A stretch of DNA of 9,011 bases from Bacteroidales bacterium UBA4912. GTDB taxonomy: Bacteria > Bacteroidota > Bacteroidia > Bacteroidales > Dysgonomonadaceae. Shown here in pieces: positions 1 to 6,516 of the stretch (the first letter of the stretch is position 1; each line of letters starts with the position of its first letter). Position numbers and translations under genes: made by a program. The stretch is from assembly GCA_002398875.1 (NCBI GenBank), contig DHCC01000072.1:1-9011 (forward strand), read 5' to 3'. The notes beneath the pieces are model-generated. The model ran no database searches, had not been told where the DNA came from, and saw only the letters and a list, made by a program, of their open reading frames with translations.

Positions 1-17
1 TTTTTTGTAATCACTAA

Positions 18-791
18 TTATTCAATATTTTTTCTGACCTCAGTTAAAAATCCTTTCATTCGTTCAGAATCTTTATTGTCAATAATATCGATAAGCTCTT
101 TTAGCTTTTTACGAATCTGTTCAACCTGACCCGATGTATAAGGGTTGAAAAGTATTTCTGTTAATAGAAAATCGTCCTCTGAAAGTAGCCCCTGGGCAAT
201 ATTCATGTGTCTCTTAAAGGTAGTTCCAGGTGCATCCTGATGCTTCATCACAGATGCAAATACCAGTGTTGAAGCAAATGGTATCGACAATGAATATGCT
301 ATTGTCTCGTCGTGCTCTTTAAAAGTATATTCAAAAACATTTAACTTCAACCCCTTATAAAGATCCCTGAAAAAAACTTTACCCAGATGTGATGATTCTG
401 TAATAATTATCGCACTTTGAGTGCTGAGATCGCTCAGACTGGCAAATGTGGGTCCAAACATAGGGTGTGTAGAAACAAAAGGACGCGAACATTTACTGTA
501 AAACTCTTCAAGACCCGTTTTCACCGAAGCTATATCACTCAGTATGCAGTTTTCGGGAAGATATTCCAATACATTGTTAAATGCCTCAATAGTATATTTA
601 AGCGTTGCGGCATTAATAACCAGCTCAGGCGCAAACTCTTTCACCTCTGCAGGATCAGTCAGCCGCTGAGTGTTATAAATAAATCTCAGCTTTTTAGGAT
701 CAGTATCAAGGACAGCTACGTCATGGTCAAAACTAAGTACATCTGCAAAGAAAGAGCCCATCTTCCCTGCCCCTAGAATTAATATTTTCAT
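18..791 (-). CDS. tyrA: Prephenate dehydrogenase (TyrA), monofunctional
   Basis: Oxidatively decarboxylates prephenate to 4-hydroxyphenylpyruvate with NAD(P)+, the tyrosine branch point; cytosolic. At 257 residues it is a compact monofunctional form with no fused chorismate mutase and no ACT domain. An N-terminal Rossmann fold is visible: GAGKMG at residues 7-12, and Asp29 at the end of the second strand (VAVLDTD), which usually goes with NAD+ rather than NADP+ (inference). SDIASVKTG at 85-93 and STHPMFGP at 107-114 are typical of the family; His109 is the likely catalytic histidine. The rest is the helical dimerisation domain. The ATG at 789-791 starts directly into the Rossmann strand. No Shine-Dalgarno is visible, as is usual in Bacteroidota. 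It is the last gene seen in the operon, 85 bp after the DAHP synthase-chorismate mutase gene, which would supply its substrate. Only 17 bases lie beyond its stop, so its terminator cannot be judged. Confidence 0.93.
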   Translation of the reverse strand: MKILILGAGKMGSFFADVLSFDHDVAVLDTDPKKLRFIYNTQRLTDPAEVKEFAPELVINAATLKYTIEAFNNVLEYLPENCILSDIASVKTGLEEFYSKCSRPFVSTHPMFGPTFASLSDLSTQSAIIITESSHLGKVFFRDLYKGLKLNVFEYTFKEHDETIAYSLSIPFASTLVFASVMKHQDAPGTTFKRHMNIAQGLLSEDDFLLTEILFNPYTSGQVEQIRKKLKELIDIIDNKDSERMKGFLTEVRKNIE

Positions 792-876
792 TATAATATT
801 ATAATTTTATTCAGTTGTTTATTTTTATACAAACCGATAATTTAATTTATACGGACTAATTTGATAATCCTAATAA

Positions 877-1977
877 TCAGTCATCAACTGAATCAACATG
901 ATTATTACCCTTTTTCTCCCTTTCCATTACTACCATCTGTTGCCTAACTGACTCAGAGTGTATGGCCTCCAGAACCTTTTTTACAAAATCGCCCGACATC
1001 TCCATACGTTCGCCCTGATAAGCACGGTCGGTCAGAATCTGATCATAACGCTGTGTCTGCAGAATAGGCATATCATGTTCAAACTTATAGTGACCAATCT
1101 CTCTGGACACTCGCATTCTCTTAGCCAGAAGCTGTAAGATCTCATTATCCAGATCATCTATTTGACCACGCAGCACAGAAAGGTCTTCTGTTGTCTGCAC
1201 AGTATCACGAATAATTATTCTGTTAAGAATATCTTTTAGTGCAGCCGGCGTAATCTGTTGATCCTTATCGCTCCAGGCCTCATCAGGAGAACAGTGAGTT
1301 TCAATAATCAGTCCCGAATAGTTCAGGTCCATGGCCTGCTGACTGAGCTTGAATATCAGATCGCGTCTGCCGCCAATATGACTTGGGTCGCAAAGCATAG
1401 GCAGGGTTGGAAATCTTCGCTTCAGCTCAATCGGAATATGCCATTGCGGCAAGTTACGGTAAACTGTTTTATCGGTTGTGCTGAATCCACGATGTATGAC
1501 ACCCAGCTTTTTGATTCCTGCATTATATAATCTTTCAAGTGCACCAATCCACAATTCCAGATCAGGGTTTACAGGGTTTTTAATTAAAACAGGTATATCG
1601 ACACCTTTCAAAGTATCAGCAATTTCCTGAACAGCGAAAGGGTTCGCTGCTGTACGTGCACCAATCCAAAGAAGATCAATACCATATTTCAGAGCTTCAT
1701 AAACATGTTTTTCTGTTGCCACCTCAGTAGCAGTATACATGCCTGTTTCTTTTTCAGCATCTTTCATCCATTTCAGGGCTTCACTTCCAATACCTTCAAA
1801 GCCACCCGGTTTTGTTCTTGGCTTCCAAACTCCCGCTCTGAATATCTTTATTCCGTTAGCAGCCAGCTGCTTAGCGGTAGTCATAACCTGATCTTCCGTT
1901 TCCGCGCTGCATGGACCCGCAATAACCAGTGGTCTTTTAGCATCTATTCCCGGCAATAAAATTGATTCAAATTCCAT
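877..1977 (-). CDS. aroF: Bifunctional DAHP synthase / chorismate mutase (AroQ type)
   Basis: Catalyses the first shikimate-pathway step (phosphoenolpyruvate plus erythrose 4-phosphate to DAHP) and the chorismate-to-prephenate rearrangement. Residues 1-255 are a type I-beta/KDO8P-synthase-like DAHP synthase: GPCSAE at 21-26, KPRTKPGGFEG at 52-62, IGART at 105-109, IKNPV at 132-136, HRGFS at 162-166, CDPSHIGG at 196-203 and ETHC at 226-229. Residues about 264-350 are an AroQ-class chorismate mutase: an LRGQIDDLD helix start with Arg270, then LLAKRMRV (Arg287), IGHYK (Lys298) and TQRYDQIL (Arg310), matching the substrate-binding Arg/Lys pattern of that fold. In related fusions the mutase domain also passes feedback inhibition to the synthase; that is expected, not shown, here. 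The start lies 11 bp after the aminotransferase stop, so the two genes are co-transcribed. The last 15 residues or so are charged and low in complexity. Confidence 0.95.
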   Translation of the reverse strand: MEFESILLPGIDAKRPLVIAGPCSAETEDQVMTTAKQLAANGIKIFRAGVWKPRTKPGGFEGIGSEALKWMKDAEKETGMYTATEVATEKHVYEALKYGIDLLWIGARTAANPFAVQEIADTLKGVDIPVLIKNPVNPDLELWIGALERLYNAGIKKLGVIHRGFSTTDKTVYRNLPQWHIPIELKRRFPTLPMLCDPSHIGGRRDLIFKLSQQAMDLNYSGLIIETHCSPDEAWSDKDQQITPAALKDILNRIIIRDTVQTTEDLSVLRGQIDDLDNEILQLLAKRMRVSREIGHYKFEHDMPILQTQRYDQILTDRAYQGERMEMSGDFVKKVLEAIHSESVRQQMVVMEREKKGNNHVDSVDD

Positions 1978-1988
1978 ATCTTTATTCT

Positions 1989-3158
1989 TTAATAGACTGT
2001 TTTTAATTTATTCTCTATCCTTGTATACGCTTCTTTCAGCAGATCAACTGATGAACCCAGTGATATACGTATAAATCTTTCACCATTACTACCGAAAATA
2101 AACCCTGGTGTAATGAATACATTTGAATTATATAAAATATCATTTATAAACTCCTCACTCCCTGAAGCCTCATCAGGCAATTTACCCCATACGAAGAGGC
2201 CGACCTGATTTTCATCAAACCTACAGTTTAGTAGATTCATTATCTTCTCAGCCCAGACCCTTCTCTCAGCATAAATTTTGTTCATCTCTGCATGCCATTC
2301 ATCCGAGTTGGAAAGAGCGGCAACCGTTGCAAGTTGCATTGGCTTAAACTGGCCACTGTCGATATTGCTCTTTGCTTTGAGTACCCATTTCACAAACTGT
2401 TCATTTGATGAGAGCATTCCCATACGCCAGCCTGACATGTTATGCGACTTGCTCAATGAGTTGAGTTCTATGCATATATCCTTTGCACCCGGAACTGAAA
2501 GTATACTCATAGGCTTGTTATTTAGTATAAAGCTGTAGGGATTATCGTGACAGATAATGATTTCATGCTTTTTACCAAATGCAACCAGTCTTTCAAACAA
2601 TTCATTTGTAGCTTTTGCACCTGTAGGCATATTTGGATAATTTACCCACATAAGCTTTATACCCGACAAATCCATCTTTTCCAAAGCATCGAAATCTGGA
2701 TACCAGCCGTTATTTTCCAGAAGATCATACTCAATAACATTTGCTCTAAGCAGATTAGATACTGACTTATAGGTAGGGTACCCGGGATTGGGCACCAATA
2801 CGCCATCACCCACATTCAGAAATGTCATTGATATATGTAGAATACCCTCTTTTGATCCGATTAACGGTAAAACCTCATCAACAGACAGATCTACATTGTA
2901 AAAACGTTTGTACCATCCTGCATAAGCTTTTCTCAGCTCCGGGATACCTGTATAAGGCTGATATGCGTGAACATCAGGACGTTGAGCTGACAAACAAAGA
3001 GTATCAATTGTCTCTTGTGAAGGCATGCTGTCGGGTGCTCCTACAGCCAGACTAACCACGTTTTTCCCTTCTGCATTCATCCGCGCAACTTCTGCAAGTT
3101 TCACCGAGAAATAGTACTCAGTAATAGATTTTATATGTTCTGCAAGTTCAATATTCAT
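1989..3158 (-). CDS. PLP-dependent class I/II aminotransferase, probably aromatic
   Basis: A 389-residue fold-type I aminotransferase, full length for the family. Visible landmarks are VSLAVGAPDSMPS near 35-47, GSKEG at 101-105, NPGYPTY at 124-130, NYPNMPTG at 173-180 (the usual NPxNPTG loop), HDNPY at 204-208 (Asp205 should hold the PLP pyridine nitrogen), SLSKSHNMSGWRMG at 234-247 (Lys237 is the Schiff-base lysine) and RFIRISLG at 361-368 (Arg364 should bind the substrate carboxylate). It lies between pheA, which makes phenylpyruvate, and the genes leading to tyrA, which makes 4-hydroxyphenylpyruvate. The simplest inference is that it transaminates these keto acids to Phe and Tyr. Sequence alone does not exclude an aspartate, LL-diaminopimelate-like or other specificity, so no symbol is given. 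It follows pheA by 35 bp. No Shine-Dalgarno is seen before the ATG. Confidence 0.88.
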   Translation of the reverse strand: MNIELAEHIKSITEYYFSVKLAEVARMNAEGKNVVSLAVGAPDSMPSQETIDTLCLSAQRPDVHAYQPYTGIPELRKAYAGWYKRFYNVDLSVDEVLPLIGSKEGILHISMTFLNVGDGVLVPNPGYPTYKSVSNLLRANVIEYDLLENNGWYPDFDALEKMDLSGIKLMWVNYPNMPTGAKATNELFERLVAFGKKHEIIICHDNPYSFILNNKPMSILSVPGAKDICIELNSLSKSHNMSGWRMGMLSSNEQFVKWVLKAKSNIDSGQFKPMQLATVAALSNSDEWHAEMNKIYAERRVWAEKIMNLLNCRFDENQVGLFVWGKLPDEASGSEEFINDILYNSNVFITPGFIFGSNGERFIRISLGSSVDLLKEAYTRIENKLKTVY

Positions 3159-3193
3159 AATGTCTTATAATATACTTAGTTACTGTTTCTATT

Positions 3194-4045
3194 TTAATCT
3201 TGTATCAATTTATGCTTCTCTTCCCGGTATTCGCCCAGGACTTTAAGATTGCTTATCAGAGGCATGATTGCATCAATCGATTGTTTATAACGGTTGTAAT
3301 CACTAAAAGTAAGATCGATATAAAACTGATATTCCCACTCTCTGCCAACAATAGGGAGTGACTGGATACGTGTCAGGTTGATATCGTAAAAGGATAAAAC
3401 AGATAGCACTTTAGACAGGCTGCCTTCGTTATGAGGTAGTATGAACACAAGTGATGACTTATTTATATTATTCTCTTTCTGCACTTCACGCAACATTTCA
3501 TCTTTTGCCAAAATAAGAAAACGAGTGAAGTTTCTTTTATTTGTTTCTATTCCTTCGGCAAGAATCTCCAGTCCATATATTTTTGCCGCAAGTGTGCTGC
3601 AAATAGCAGCGGTAGTAGTCATGTTTTTTTCTTTGATCTCCCTGGCTGCAAGAGCTGTATCTTCGTGCTCAACAACCTTAACACCCGGCAACGACTCAAG
3701 ATATTCCTCACACTGCATCAAAGCCATAGGATGCGACATCACCTCTTTTATATCACTAATCGAAACACCCGGCATTGCTGCCAGTGAATGAGATATTCGC
3801 TGTTTATGCTCCCCGGCAATCTGAAGCCCGTTCACCTTAAGTAGATCGTGGTTCTGTAACAAACTTCCCGCAATTGTGTTCTCAATTGCCATAATACCTA
3901 TAAGATCAGGATCTTTATCCGATTCAATAAATATATCTTTAAATGTGCTGCAGGGTACAATCTCAAGTTCTTCACCCTTAAAATACTCACGTGCTGCGAT
4001 TTCGTGATATGCACCTGCTCCGCCCTGAATGGCTACTCTCTTCAT
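3194..4045 (-). CDS. pheA: Prephenate dehydratase with C-terminal ACT domain
   Basis: Converts prephenate to phenylpyruvate, the committed step to phenylalanine; cytosolic. The 283 residues hold a periplasmic-binding-protein-like catalytic domain and an ACT domain, with no fused chorismate mutase, since that activity sits in the operon's DAHP synthase gene. Catalytic-domain motifs are VAIQGGAGAYHE at 4-15, AIENTIAGS at 53-61, SHPMALMQC at 104-112 and TNKRNFTRF at 168-176 (the family's conserved NxTRF). The ACT domain covers about 196-275, with LTRIQSLP at 224-231 and WEYQFYIDL at 237-245. The usual Phe-binding ESRP is QSLP here, and the region normally carrying GALV reads EGSL at 207-210, so allosteric behaviour may differ from the Escherichia coli enzyme. 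It is the first structural gene after the attenuator; its ATG lies 28 bp past the terminator stem. Confidence 0.95.
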   Translation of the reverse strand: MKRVAIQGGAGAYHEIAAREYFKGEELEIVPCSTFKDIFIESDKDPDLIGIMAIENTIAGSLLQNHDLLKVNGLQIAGEHKQRISHSLAAMPGVSISDIKEVMSHPMALMQCEEYLESLPGVKVVEHEDTALAAREIKEKNMTTTAAICSTLAAKIYGLEILAEGIETNKRNFTRFLILAKDEMLREVQKENNINKSSLVFILPHNEGSLSKVLSVLSFYDINLTRIQSLPIVGREWEYQFYIDLTFSDYNRYKQSIDAIMPLISNLKVLGEYREEKHKLIQD

Positions 4046-4065
4046 ATTCGTCTGTAACGTTTTTA

Positions 4066-4103
4066 TAAAAGAAAAAGTCCCATCGTGTTATCGACAGGAC
4101 TTT
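4066..4103 (-). terminator. Attenuator terminator hairpin upstream of pheA
   Basis: Read on the minus strand, AAAGTCCTGTCG (4103-4092) pairs with CGATGGGACTTT (4085-4074) around the six-base loop ATAACA. This gives a 12-bp stem with two G-U wobbles. It is followed at once by the U-rich run TTCTTTTA (4073-4066). The hairpin lies between the promoter and the pheA start, with no complete gene between them except the leader peptide. It is therefore placed for conditional termination, not gene-end termination. Its 5' arm is shared with the antiterminator stem. Confidence 0.87.
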
Positions 4104-4153
4104 ATTTTTTGATATGTTGTTATCTTCTTGTTTTTTGCATATAAAATCCTGCC
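4093..4153 (-). promoter_or_regulatory. Antiterminator stem of the Phe/Tyr attenuator
   Basis: On the minus strand GGCAGGATTTTAT (4153-4141) is complementary to ATAAAGTCCTGTC (4105-4093) over 13 consecutive pairs, counting two G-U wobbles. This pairing takes up 11 of the 12 bases of the terminator's 5' arm (4103-4092), so the two hairpins exclude each other. The upstream arm starts one base after the leader-peptide stop codon. A ribosome finishing at that stop would cover it and allow termination. A ribosome stalled on the Phe/Tyr codons would leave it free to form the antiterminator. I see no strong separate 1:2 protector hairpin; only a weak TTTAC/GTAAA pairing spans the end of the leader reading frame. 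Confidence 0.82.
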
Positions 4154-4154
4154 T

Positions 4155-4211
4155 TTACCTACTAAAGTAAAAGTAAAAACCGAAAGAAAATGCAAAAACT
4201 GAAGTGTTCAT
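4155..4211 (-). CDS. Phe/Tyr-rich leader peptide of the pheA operon
   Basis: An 18-codon reading frame, ATG to TAA, encodes MNTSVFAFSFGFYFYFSR. Six of 18 residues are Phe and two are Tyr, with the densest run (FGFYFYF) ending three codons before the stop. It starts about 25 bases after the predicted transcription start and ends one base before the antiterminator arm. This is the layout of amino-acid-sensing leader peptides such as enterobacterial PheL: scarcity of charged tRNA-Phe (and perhaps tRNA-Tyr) stalls the ribosome and prevents terminator folding. The peptide itself probably has no function. Start choice rests on its being the only ATG in frame upstream of the Phe run. No Shine-Dalgarno is visible. 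Functional equivalence to PheL is inferred from architecture, not homology. Confidence 0.85.
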   Translation of the reverse strand: MNTSVFAFSFGFYFYFSR

Positions 4212-4239
4212 TTAATACTCTGTTTTGAGATTATGGATG

Positions 4240-4273
4240 CAAATGTACTACATTTTTTAAATAAACAAACAAA
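4240..4273 (-). promoter_or_regulatory. Bacteroides-type promoter of the aromatic operon
   Basis: On the minus strand TACATTTG (4247-4240) fits the Bacteroidota -7 consensus TAnnTTTG exactly. A TTTG is repeated in tandem at 4273-4270 and 4269-4266. The downstream copy sits 18 bp and the upstream copy 22 bp before the -7 element, bracketing the usual -33 spacing. The predicted start is near 4233-4236, giving a leader RNA of about 190 bases before pheA. Confidence 0.75.
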
Positions 4274-4303
4274 TTGATAGAAAAAAATAAGAATATAATT
4301 TTT

Positions 4304-4320
4304 TATTCTATATTAGAATA
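4304..4320. repeat. Inverted repeat in the divergent promoter region
   Basis: TATTCTA and TAGAATA flank a three-base spacer, a perfect 7-bp dyad. A further AGAATA at 4290-4295 makes a second, partly overlapping inverted pair with TATTCT at 4304-4309. The site lies about 31 bp upstream of the -33 box of the minus-strand operon and about 74 bp upstream of the transporter's -7 box. It could be an operator for either promoter, but the surroundings are AT-rich enough for chance dyads. Apart from this dyad and the two promoters, the stretch 4248-4451 shows nothing recognisable. Confidence 0.35.
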
Positions 4321-4393
4321 CACTTTTACACTTAAGTATTACTCTTTCATCAGTTTTCACAAATTCTATCTATAAATATTATAAAATTGTTGT

Positions 4394-4401
4394 TATATTT
4401 G
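4394..4401 (+). promoter_or_regulatory. Putative -7 element for the peptide transporter gene
   Basis: TATATTTG matches the Bacteroidota -7 consensus TAnnTTTG and lies 50 bp before the transporter ATG, predicting a start near 4405-4408. I see no clear TTTG box at the expected -33 position, so the promoter is supported by one element only. Confidence 0.5.
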
Positions 4402-4417
4402 CCAAGCAAAAAAACCA

Positions 4418-4433
4418 GGTCTGATAGCAGACT
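4418..4433 (+). other. Short 5' UTR hairpin before the transporter gene
   Basis: GTCTG (4419-4423) and CAGAC (4428-4432) pair around the loop ATAG; a flanking G-U adds a sixth pair. It would form in the 5' untranslated RNA, 18 bases before the ATG. No U-tract follows, so it is not a terminator. An effect on translation or RNA stability is possible but unproven. Confidence 0.35.
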
Positions 4434-4451
4434 CACTAAAAAATCTCAATA

Positions 4452-6437
4452 ATGTTAAAAGATCATCCAAAAGGATTATTGGTGTTAGCTCTTACCAACA
4501 TGGGCGAAAGGTTTGGTTACTACACAATGTTAGCCATCCTCACACTATACATGCAAGCCAAGTTTGGCCTCACATCTTCAGAAACAAGTCTTATTTACGG
4601 AACCTTCCTCGCTTTGGTATATTTCCTGCCAATATTTGGCGGTGCACTAGCAGATAAGGTTTTAGGTTATGGAAAAACCATCCTGCTGGGAATGGTTGTC
4701 ATGTTCGGCGGGTATCTCTTACTGGCGGTACCAATGGAAAACAACACATTTGGCATAACGATGATGTTTGTTTCACTCTTTTTTATTGCACTTGGAACAG
4801 GTTTCTTCAAGGGTAACCTCCAGGCGTTGGTAGGGAAGCTGTATGATGACCCTCGTTACAGTAAAAACCGGGATATTGCATTTTCCATATTTTATATGTT
4901 TATTAATATCGGTGCTTTCTTCGCACCAAGTGTTGCAAACACAATTAACAACTCAGTGCTCAAAGCAGCCGATTTCACTTACGACGCTTCAATCCCAAGC
5001 AATTATGTATTCCTTAATGATGAAGCTAATGCAGTGAACAGGAACACTTTTATTGTGGAAAACCTTACTGCAGAAGAACAGGCTCTTACAGGAAGTGAAT
5101 TAGAAGGTCTGCTAAACAGTAAAAAGAAAAGTGAAAAGGTTGTCTTTACTGAAGATATTGATGGAGCACTTTTTAGGCTAAAGGCAGCAGGATTAAATCA
5201 ATATACACAATCGGGACGAATAACCGATCCCACAATGACAGTATCCGATGAGGAATACGAACTCCTGCAGAGCCGTGACCCTAAAGACGCTGAATTAAAG
5301 TCACTCACTTCTGCTAAAATAGCAGGCATTCATGTTACAGACCCTGCAATTGGCGGTGGTGCCGAAGAAGATACTTTTGCCCGAAACTTCGGAGAAAATT
5401 ATGTACAGGAATCACTTTCTTCTTCCTACAACCTTGCATTCGGAGTAGCTTGTCTCAGTTTGATACTTTCTGCATTGATATTCATATTATTCAAAACTAC
5501 CTGGAAAGGATCAGACAAAACGGTAAAACAGCAACTTGAAGAATCAAAAGCTTCCGGAGTTGAATTAAAACCAATGCCCAAAGAGGAGGTAAAAGAGAGA
5601 CTGGTTGCATTGTTCCTTGTATTCTTCGTAGTAATTTTCTTCTGGATGTCGTTCCATCAGAACGGTCTGACGATGACATTCTTTGCTCGTGACTATACTG
5701 TAAGTAATATTTCGGCAGGATGGACAATGTTGTTTAACCTAGTACCGCTGATATCTCTGATGGTATTCTTATATGGAGTATATCTGTCAACAATCGGATT
5801 ACTTGGCGGTAAACCAAACAAAAAACTGGGACTGGTACTTTCTGTATTAGGAATTATTGGCCTGGCAGCCTATTATCTGGTTAATGTCATAGGAGTTGAC
5901 GTAATGACTAAGATTACACCTCAGATATTTCAGCAATTTAACCCAATGTTTATTGTTATACTGACCCCTCTTACAGTAGCGCTTTTCGGATCACTTGCAA
6001 AGAAGGGCAAAGAACCTTCAGCACCCCGTAAAATTGGTATCGGTATGATTCTGGCAGCAGTAGCATTTGTTATTCTCTTGGTGGGTTCAATCGGACTTCC
6101 TGCACCATCTGAGATTTCAGGTGTATCAGATAAACTTGTATCTCCGGGATGGTTGATAGGAACATATTTCGGTCTTACCGTTGCCGAGTTATTCCTGAGT
6201 CCTATGGGATTATCGTTTGTTTCAAAAGTATCGCCACCACAATACAGCGGACTTATGCAGGGAGGCTGGCTGGCTGCAACAGCAATCGGTAACCTGCTGG
6301 TAGGTGTGATGGGCTTCTTCTGGGATAAGATGTCGCTCGTGGCATTTTGGGGAGTTCTTATCACATGCTGTCTCCTTTCAGCAGTGTTTATCTTCTCAAT
6401 CATGGGACGATTGGAAAAGGCAACCGGAGACAAATAA
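4452..6437 (+). CDS. POT/PTR2 family peptide transporter with large periplasmic insert
   Basis: An inner-membrane MFS transporter of the proton-dependent oligopeptide transporter family, expected to import di- and tripeptides. Family signatures are ERFGYYTM at 19-26, GTGFFKGNLQALVGKLY at 115-131, FYMFINIGAFFAP at 147-159 and the TM10-like VAELFLSPMGLSF at 577-589. The canonical ExxER proton-coupling motif in TM1 reads NMGER at 16-20: Asn replaces the first Glu, while Glu19 and Arg20 are kept. At 661 residues it is well above the usual 450-520. The extra length is a hydrophilic segment at about 165-325 between TM5 and TM6, which N-in topology puts in the periplasm. A charged cytoplasmic loop (about 350-383) follows TM6. 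It is divergent from the aromatic operon and followed by a terminator, so it is probably monocistronic. The substrate cannot be read from sequence. Confidence 0.9.
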   Translation: MLKDHPKGLLVLALTNMGERFGYYTMLAILTLYMQAKFGLTSSETSLIYGTFLALVYFLPIFGGALADKVLGYGKTILLGMVVMFGGYLLLAVPMENNTFGITMMFVSLFFIALGTGFFKGNLQALVGKLYDDPRYSKNRDIAFSIFYMFINIGAFFAPSVANTINNSVLKAADFTYDASIPSNYVFLNDEANAVNRNTFIVENLTAEEQALTGSELEGLLNSKKKSEKVVFTEDIDGALFRLKAAGLNQYTQSGRITDPTMTVSDEEYELLQSRDPKDAELKSLTSAKIAGIHVTDPAIGGGAEEDTFARNFGENYVQESLSSSYNLAFGVACLSLILSALIFILFKTTWKGSDKTVKQQLEESKASGVELKPMPKEEVKERLVALFLVFFVVIFFWMSFHQNGLTMTFFARDYTVSNISAGWTMLFNLVPLISLMVFLYGVYLSTIGLLGGKPNKKLGLVLSVLGIIGLAAYYLVNVIGVDVMTKITPQIFQQFNPMFIVILTPLTVALFGSLAKKGKEPSAPRKIGIGMILAAVAFVILLVGSIGLPAPSEISGVSDKLVSPGWLIGTYFGLTVAELFLSPMGLSFVSKVSPPQYSGLMQGGWLAATAIGNLLVGVMGFFWDKMSLVAFWGVLITCCLLSAVFIFSIMGRLEKATGDK

Positions 6438-6441
6438 CTCA

Positions 6442-6459
6442 TATCAGATATATCTGATA
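6442..6459. repeat. Perfect 18-bp palindrome after the transporter stop
   Basis: TATCAGATA followed directly by TATCTGATA is a perfect palindrome beginning four bases after the transporter's TAA. In RNA it would form a 7-bp stem with a TATA loop. It has no adjacent U-tract, and the real terminator lies 25 bases further on. It may be an mRNA 3'-end stabilising stem or a protein-binding dyad; its function is unknown. Confidence 0.5.
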
Positions 6460-6483
6460 ATTTTATAATTATATAATAAGCAG

Positions 6484-6514
6484 GAGGGACGTAATTACAA
6501 TGTCCCTCTTTTTT
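6484..6514 (+). terminator. Intrinsic terminator of the peptide transporter gene
   Basis: GAGGGAC (6484-6490) and GTCCCTC (6502-6508) form a GC-rich 7-bp stem around an 11-base loop, followed by six T residues (6509-6514). The orientation fits transcription from the transporter gene. The opposite strand lacks a matching T-tract, so it appears one-directional. Confidence 0.88.
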
Positions 6515-6516
6515 GC

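Noticed and set aside
417..776. A 119-codon plus-strand open frame opposite tyrA, and similar antisense frames opposite aroF, the aminotransferase and pheA.
   Set aside because: Each is antisense to a gene with clear family motifs, and none has domain-like sequence or its own promoter.
792..876. A possible internal promoter before tyrA (a TTTG preceded by TA on the minus strand).
   Set aside because: The spacing between TA and TTTG is four bases, not two, and no -33 box is present. The gap is better read as an untranslated spacer within the operon.
4120..4140. A six-codon frame (MQKTRR, stop) on the minus strand inside the antiterminator loop.
   Set aside because: It has no control codons, no ribosome-binding signal and a length expected by chance. 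It is probably just loop sequence.
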